Shown here piece by piece: positions 58,487 through 64,000 of a DNA stretch of 64,000 nucleotides; position 1 is the first letter of the stretch, and the number at the start of each line of letters is the position of its first letter. The translations under genes were made by a program, and so were the position numbers. This DNA is from Lecanicillium sp. G3 (taxonomy: Eukaryota > Ascomycota > Sordariomycetes > Hypocreales > Cordycipitaceae). The stretch is from assembly GCA_037575805.1 (NCBI GenBank), contig JAZHPD010000062.1, forward strand, positions 62,001-126,000, in the 5' to 3' direction. Under the pieces are notes generated by a model. It was given only the letters and a program-made list of their open reading frames with translations. It was not told the origin of the DNA and did not search any database.

Positions 58487-59982
58487 ATGGCCGACTCGGT
58501 CGAAAAGCACCAGGACGGTGCCGTCCTCGACAGGTCCATCTCCAAAAAGATCGACTCGTCTCAGGACAACAGCGTCATGGGCCAGGAGATTGTAGGCGAA
58601 ATCGCCGACTACGACGAGAACCTGTCGCGCGCCGACCTCGAGAAGCAAAAGACAGCCCAGGGCGAAGCCCATTTCCACCGTCTCGGCTGGAAGCGACTCA
58701 CCGTCATCCTCATTGTCGAGGCTATTGCCCTCGGCTCCCTCTCTCTCCCCAAGGCTTTCGCCACTCTCGGCATGGTTGCTGGCACCATTGTCTCTGTCGG
58801 CCTTGGTCTTCTTGCCATTTTTACATCTGATATTGTCGGTCAAGTCAAGATCAAGTTCCCCGAGGCCGCGCACTATGCCGACGCCGGCCGCCTGGTTGCG
58901 GGCCGCATTGGCTACGAGGTGGTCGGTGCCATGTTCGTTCTTCAGCTCGTCTTCCTCGTCGGTTCTCACTGCCTCACTGGCACTATTGCCTTTAGCAATA
59001 TTGCGTCTACGGGCACGTGTTCAATCGTTTTCGGCGTCGTCTCGGCCGTCATCCTCCTCATCCTCGCCATCCCGCCCTCGTTCGCCGAAGTCGCCATTCT
59101 CGGTTACATCGACTTCGTATCCATCGTCGCTGCCATTGGAATCACCATCATCGCGACCGGTATCCAGGCCAGCAACCACCCCGGGCTGAAGTACGTCGAT
59201 TGGTCTCCTTGGCCCAAGGAGGGTCTGACCTTCGCCGACGGCTTCATCGCCGTCAGCAACATTGTCTTCGCCTACAGTTTCTCCATCTGCCAGTTCTCTT
59301 TCATGGACGAGATGCATACCCCGAAGGACTACAAGAAGTCGATTTGGGCGCTCGGCCTCATCGAGATTTGCATCTACACTCTCACTGGCGCTCTCATCTA
59401 CGCCTTTGTTGGCTCCAAGGTCGAATCTCCTGCGCTGCTCTCGGCCGGTGACACTGTCTCCCGCATTGCTTTCGGTGTCGCGCTCCCCGTCATCTTCATC
59501 TCCGGATCGATCAACACCACCGTCGTCGGCCGCTACATCCACGGTCGTATGTTCAGAAACTCGATTACTCGCTTTATCAACACGGTCCGCGGTTGGGTCA
59601 GCTGGCTGCTCCTGGTTCTCCTCATTACCGTGATCGCCTTTGTTATTGCCGAGTCGATTCCTTTCTTTGAAGACTTGCTGTCGATTTCCTCAGCGCTCTT
59701 CATCTCGGGCTTTACCTACTACTTCCCTCCCATCATGTGGGTCGTGCTCCTCAAGGAGGGTCCTATCTGGGCTCCTCACAACCGTGTCTATGCTATTCTC
59801 AACCTCCTGGCGACCCTCGTCGGACTCATTGTCCTTGTTGCTGGCACCTATTCGAGTATCGTGGATATTGTAAGTACAACTGACTCGCTATCAATTTCTT
59901 GAAACAACAGCTAACTCTATAGATGAACAACTTCAGGAGCGGCACCCTCAAGGGTGTGTTCACTTGCGCCCCGATCGGTTAA
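58487..59982 (+). CDS. Amino-acid transporter (Mtr-like, AAAP family)
   Basis: Two exons, 58487-59869 and 59923-59982, encode 480 residues. After a polar N-terminal tail of about 70 residues comes the family start HRLGWKRLTVILIVEAIALG, with ALGSLSLPKAFATLGMV following as in fungal neutral amino-acid permeases related to Neurospora Mtr. Around eleven hydrophobic helices are visible. The second exon adds 19 residues (MNNFRSG...CAPIG). Family members import neutral or aromatic amino acids at the plasma membrane; the substrate here is not certain. A long CT-rich leader precedes the start, which is typical of strongly expressed fungal genes. It converges with the enolase gene, gap 123 bases. Confidence 0.9.
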
Positions 59983-60105
59983 TTGACAAATACCACGCAT
60001 GAGAGGCATGAAATGCATGAGGAGGGAATGTACATTCTGTTTTAGCGACATATATCACAGTACTTATTGCATGATTCATAAAAGTTTTATCCACATGTTA
60101 CTCTG

Positions 60106-61370
60106 CTACCACTCGCGAAGCTCCCCGGCGGGACCTGTAAATCCTGGTGAAACCCAAGGCTCGGCATTTCTGCTCGCTTCTGCCACTCTCTCCTCATCAA
60201 TCTCAATCCCCAGCCCCGGACCAGTCATGAGATCCACATAACCATTCTCAATGTTCCAAACCTCCGGGTTTTTAACGTAGGTCAGCAAATCATAGCCGCC
60301 CACATTATAGTGAATGCCGAGACTCATTTCCTGAATCGCGAAATTGGGCGTCGCAACATCAACCTGCATGCACGCCGCCAGCGCGACGGGCCCCAGCGGA
60401 CAGTGCGGCGCAATTGGCACGTCGTACGCCTCCGCCAAGGCCGCGATGCGGCGCAGCTCAGAGATGCCGCCCACGTGGCACGTGTCGGGCTGCAGCACGT
60501 CGACGCAGCATCCGCCCTCGAGGAACGGCTTCACGTCCCACCGCGAATGCAGGCGCTCGCCGAGGGCGATGGGTATGGTTGTCAGCCCGGCCAGCGCCCG
60601 GATCCCCTCGACGTGCTCCGACAGCAGCGGCTCCTCGACGAACATGGGCGCGTGGGGCTGCAGGGCGGTCGCGAGCTGCTTGGCCATGGGGCGGTGGCAG
60701 CGGCCGTGAAAGTCGACGCCGACGTCCATGCCAAGGGCGCGGACGGCGCGGACGCGGTCCACGCAGGAGGCCAGCGCGTCGGGGGAGTCGAGCCAGCCCA
60801 GGTCCTCGGTGCCGTTCATCTTGACGGCCGTGAAGCCCTGGGCTTTGCGCGCAAGGGCTGCGGTCTCGACGTCGGAGGGGCGGTCGCCGCCGATCCAGGC
60901 ATAGACTTTGATCTTGGTGCGCAGCTTGCCGCCGAGGAGTTCGTAGATGGGGACACCGAGTTTACGGGCTGAGATGTGATTAGTTTGGGACTTTGCATTT
61001 GGAAAGGACGTTTGTGGTGCATATTCACCTTTGAGATCCCAGAGAGCAATGTCAATACCAGATAAAGCGCTCATGAAGACAGGGCCGCCGCGGTAGAAGC
61101 TCCGCCGCCATGAAAGCTGCCATATCTGCTCAATGTCGCTTTTGAAGGTCAGCCAGCAAGCGGTCTCGAACATTGAGGGATTCGAACATCTTACTCTGCC
61201 TCTAGACCAACGTATTGATCTATCCATGCGTCGAGGCAGCCTTCGACAGCTTGGGTATGTCCCTCAAGAGAGGCCTCGCCCCAGCCCACATTGCCTGCTT
61301 CGTCGGTGATCTTGACGAAGAGCCAGCGTGGGGGTACCCTATAGTACTTGATTTCTGCGATTTTACCCAT
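60106..61370 (-). CDS. Galactonate-dehydratase-like enolase superfamily enzyme
   Basis: Three exons, 61370-61195, 61138-61029 and 60968-60106, encode 382 residues, the length of bacterial DgoD. N-terminal capping domain starts MGKIAEIKYYRVPPRWLFVK; splicing at 61194/61139 gives GLEADDIEQIWQLSWRRS, and the second intron gives LWDLKGARKLGVPIYELLGG. Metal and catalytic sites fit the mandelate racemase/galactonate dehydratase subgroup: VDFHGR (about Asp182, His184), FVEEPL, GERLHSR and APHCPLGP (about His285). The reaction would dehydrate a sugar acid to a 2-keto-3-deoxy acid. Fungal homologues also include dehydratases of galactonate and gluconate, so the exact substrate is undecided. Diverges from the CoA-transferase gene with 490 bases in between. 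Confidence 0.91.
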
Positions 61371-61860
61371 CTCGGCCTGAGCAAATCTGGCGCGCAGAAG
61401 GAAATACAGAGAAGGAAGTGCTGGCTCGAACACTACGGTGCCAGCATAGAGAATTTATGTTTGAATACTACATTGGTACTGTAGGGCGTACACCGGTCCC
61501 CCACGCAGGCTACTAATGGAGACAATGGCGCTCCTCACCATATCCCGACAGATCTGCCCGATTTCGGAACGCGAGTTCACGTACCAATTAGTTCATGCAT
61601 ACTTCTTCATTTCTACATACCAATGTAGATCCGGCTATTTTCTCGCACGGATAAATGTCGAAGGTTCCTCACAGCGGCCCTCGGCCGAGTCGGCTTCCCC
61701 CGCAAAGCCAGCTGCCGACGGCCCCGCATGAACGCGGGTGGTAGCCGTGCACGTCAGTCTCGGCGATCCAGCTACATAGCTACTGAAGTAGGGTCTCCCC
61801 AGAGACCACACATATCGCAATTGGCATCCAGAGTGCTGCGACGATAGATACTCAAAAATT
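61371..61860. other. Divergent promoter, enolase and CoA-transferase
   Basis: A 490-base spacer between outward-reading genes; it should hold both promoters. Short open frames are present, but none with protein features. Confidence 0.5.
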
Positions 61861-63117
61861 ATGATTTCGAGAATACCCACGCTTGCGCGACAAATTTCCT
61901 CGTGCGCGACGCACCGCATATCGATGCCTATAAGCAACTCAACAAGCCGACGGCACTACTCGACCAAGAAGCTGCCCCTCAGCGGCGTCACAGTCGTCAG
62001 CCTCGAGCAGGCCATTGCTGCACCATTCTGCACAAGGCACCTCGCCGACCAGGGTGCACGCGTCATCAAGATTGAGCGGCCCGGGGTTGGCGACTTTGCG
62101 CGAAACTATGACACACGCGTCAACGGGCTCTCCTCACACTTTGTGTGGACGAACCGCTCCAAGGAGAGCTTGGCATTGGACCTAAAGAACCAGAAAGACC
62201 TGGACGCCGCCAAAACTATCATTCAGCGCGCTGACGTGCTGGTGCAGAACCTCGTTCCCGGTGCCACGGGGCGACTCGGGCTGTCGTACGAGGATTTGTG
62301 TGAGACCAACCCGCGACTCATCGTCTGCGACATCTCCGGCTACGGATCATACGGCCCGTACAGAGACAAGAAGGCGTATGACCTACTCATCCAGAGTGAA
62401 GCGGGCTTCGTCTCTGTAACAGGCGGGCCCGACATGCCCTCGAAAGCAGGCATATCCATTGCTGACATTGCCTCTGGCATGTACGCCTACACAAATATTC
62501 TCACCGCTTTAATAGAGCGTGGGCAGACTGGAAAAGGGAAGCGCATCGACATCTCGATGCTCGAGAGCATGGTGGAATGGATGAACTTTCCCCTCTACTA
62601 CACTCACGGGAACCAGCCCGGGCCGCCGCGGACAGGCCTCACTCACGCGACAGTGTATCCCTATGGACCATTTGCCGTTGCTGCGGGAGATGAGTCCGTC
62701 ATGTTTGGCGTCCAGAACGAGCGCGAGTGGCTTCTACTCTGCCGCGACGTCCTCGGTGATGCCTCCATCGCCACGGACTCGCGGTTCACGAGTAACTCGC
62801 TACGGAGCCAGAACCGCGAGCCTCTACGTGAGATTATATGCGAGAAGTTCGCCGGCCTTCCTGCCGCAGATGTTATCGCGAGGCTCGACGCTGCAGGGAT
62901 CGCAAACGCGAAAGTGAACGATATGAAGGGCGTATGGGAGCACCCGCAGCTCAAGGCGAGAGGGCGCTGGGCTGAGATAGAGACGGTTGCTGGAAGAGTA
63001 CCGACGCTCCTGCCCCCGGGTATTGATGAGGTCGACGGGACGAAGTTGGATGGTGTGCCGGCGGTTGGAGAGCATAACGAGAAAATATTCGCAGAGTTTG
63101 CGATTACACGAGAATAG
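61861..63117 (+). CDS. CaiB/BaiF family III CoA-transferase, probably mitochondrial
   Basis: A single exon encodes 418 residues. The first 40 are rich in Arg, Ser and Thr with no acidic residue in the first 30, fitting a mitochondrial presequence (about MISRIPTLARQISSCATHRI). The mature start LPLSGVTVVSLEQAIAAPFC is the CaiB/BaiF N-terminal block. CoA-binding and active-site landmarks follow: VIKIERPGVGDFAR, NRSKESLALDLK, CDISGYGSYGPY and AYDLLIQSEAG, where Asp174 is the expected catalytic aspartate; later GISIADIASGMYA and DISMLESMVEW. Members transfer CoA between carboxylic acids such as oxalate, succinate and others, or racemise acyl-CoA. The substrate is not clear. Its divergent partner, an enolase-superfamily dehydratase, suggests joint use in carboxylic- or sugar-acid catabolism, by inference only. 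Confidence 0.9.
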   Translation: MISRIPTLARQISSCATHRISMPISNSTSRRHYSTKKLPLSGVTVVSLEQAIAAPFCTRHLADQGARVIKIERPGVGDFARNYDTRVNGLSSHFVWTNRSKESLALDLKNQKDLDAAKTIIQRADVLVQNLVPGATGRLGLSYEDLCETNPRLIVCDISGYGSYGPYRDKKAYDLLIQSEAGFVSVTGGPDMPSKAGISIADIASGMYAYTNILTALIERGQTGKGKRIDISMLESMVEWMNFPLYYTHGNQPGPPRTGLTHATVYPYGPFAVAAGDESVMFGVQNEREWLLLCRDVLGDASIATDSRFTSNSLRSQNREPLREIICEKFAGLPAADVIARLDAAGIANAKVNDMKGVWEHPQLKARGRWAEIETVAGRVPTLLPPGIDEVDGTKLDGVPAVGEHNEKIFAEFAITRE

Positions 63118-64000
63118 AGCCATGTCAAGAAATCCAACAAAGTGTAATGTTGATACTGTTTGTGTATCTTAGGATCAAATTCGCCGTCGAGACAGGCCAC
63201 AACGCCAAATTACTTTGAACATTCGAAGGGAGCGGACCGCAGAGTTGTGCGACGTGATACCGGTCAGGCACAGGGTAGTGTAAACTGATCTAGGGGAGTG
63301 ATGCGCGGCCCCTAATCCTGCAGATGCAGATCGCCAACTTGATGTCGCATTGCTTCCCATTACCCCGTACTCCGACGCTCACTCCGCACAGGAGAGAAGC
63401 TCCTGGCTTCTCATCTCTTCCCAGTGTATGGAAAATTGCCAACCACACCTCTAATCGGAAAGTGCCAAGCCATCTCGTACACGGGAATTATTATGCACAG
63501 TGAAAGTCGCCGGGGAGGGCAGCTCCAAGGAAATGCCGGACTCGTTCAGGGTCGTGCACATCCCGTTAATTTCGGGAAATAGGCCACGCGACGTTGCCAG
63601 TGACCCGTAGTCACAAGGATCTGCCGTATTAGGAAGTTTACAACATCACGGCCTGCCGCCAGCGACTGTCATCAAGGGAGTTTGTAATCAAAGTTTATTT
63701 TATGGCTCCGCTGCTGAAGGTGCGCAGTGTGTCCTTTAACCAAGGCGTCACGTCAGCAATGCAATGCACGCCTGTCCAAGCAGTTTAAGCAACTCGTACA
63801 AATACATTCACTCTCGCCTAATACGGCTGCTTTCTCTGCAGCCCAACGCTGGGAGCGAGGCGGGAACGGTTATGCACAGTGGCCAGGAGCAGAAAATTGC
63901 ATGATAAGGCATGTGGGTGCTAAAGTGGCTACAAAAAGTGGCATTTCTCCGGAACTACTGGCGACAGCTCAATCCATGAGTCAAAATCCTTGGACCTCAC
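63118..64000. other. Terminal intergenic region
   Basis: No gene is visible up to the end of the window. The final bases show no strong coding frame on either strand. Confidence 0.45.

Noticed and set aside
61150..61200. GGATTCGAAC-like sequence resembling a tRNA T-arm
   Set aside because: It lies within the intron of the enolase gene, and no cloverleaf with matching arms can be drawn around it.

Overview
This window reads as genomic DNA from a filamentous ascomycete fungus, most likely a Sordariomycete (order Hypocreales is a guess). The evidence is many short introns (about 47-60 nt, mostly GT-AG with CTAAC/CTGAC-like branch sites), three Zn2Cys6 zinc-cluster regulators, a PTH11/rhodopsin-type membrane protein, a fungal family-2 O-methyltransferase and CT-rich leaders. 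I support 23 intact protein-coding genes and one pseudogene. I saw no rRNA, no convincing tRNA, no intact transposon and no CRISPR. Exon limits were worked out by hand from splice signals, reading frame and expected protein motifs.

Layout. 0.6-6.2 kb: an AflR-like zinc-cluster regulator, a six-exon N-acyl-D-amino-acid deacylase, and two tandem related alpha/beta hydrolases, one of them decayed. 6.8-15.6 kb: TOR kinase (2425 aa) divergent from the replication-fork factor Rtf2. 15.7-22.1 kb: a zinc-cluster regulator whose zinc finger is interrupted by a GC-AG intron, a C2H2-type protein and a seven-helix membrane protein. 24.5-28.4 kb: an O-methyltransferase and an ankyrin-repeat protein. 29.5-37.4 kb: an XlnR-type regulator (zinc cluster split over three exons, one of only 20 nt), a divergently oriented L-fucose-permease-type transporter and a short-chain dehydrogenase. 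41.0-46.0 kb: a four-helix membrane protein, a likely pseudokinase, an aminoglycoside-phosphotransferase-like protein and CFD1. 47.8-52.2 kb: housekeeping genes SPE2, NOP10 and NOB1. A 6.3-kb stretch without recognisable genes follows. 58.5-63.1 kb: an amino-acid transporter, a galactonate-dehydratase-like enolase and a divergent CaiB/BaiF CoA-transferase.

Functional links. Core growth and translation genes (TOR, RTF2, CFD1, SPE2, NOP10, NOB1) alternate with accessory metabolic genes. Two divergent pairs look like candidate co-regulated units: XlnR-type regulator with FucP-type transporter, and enolase with CoA-transferase. No large secondary-metabolite cluster is present (no PKS, NRPS or terpene synthase). 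The most unusual features are the splice structures inside two zinc-cluster domains and the catalytic-residue losses in two adjacent kinase-fold genes.
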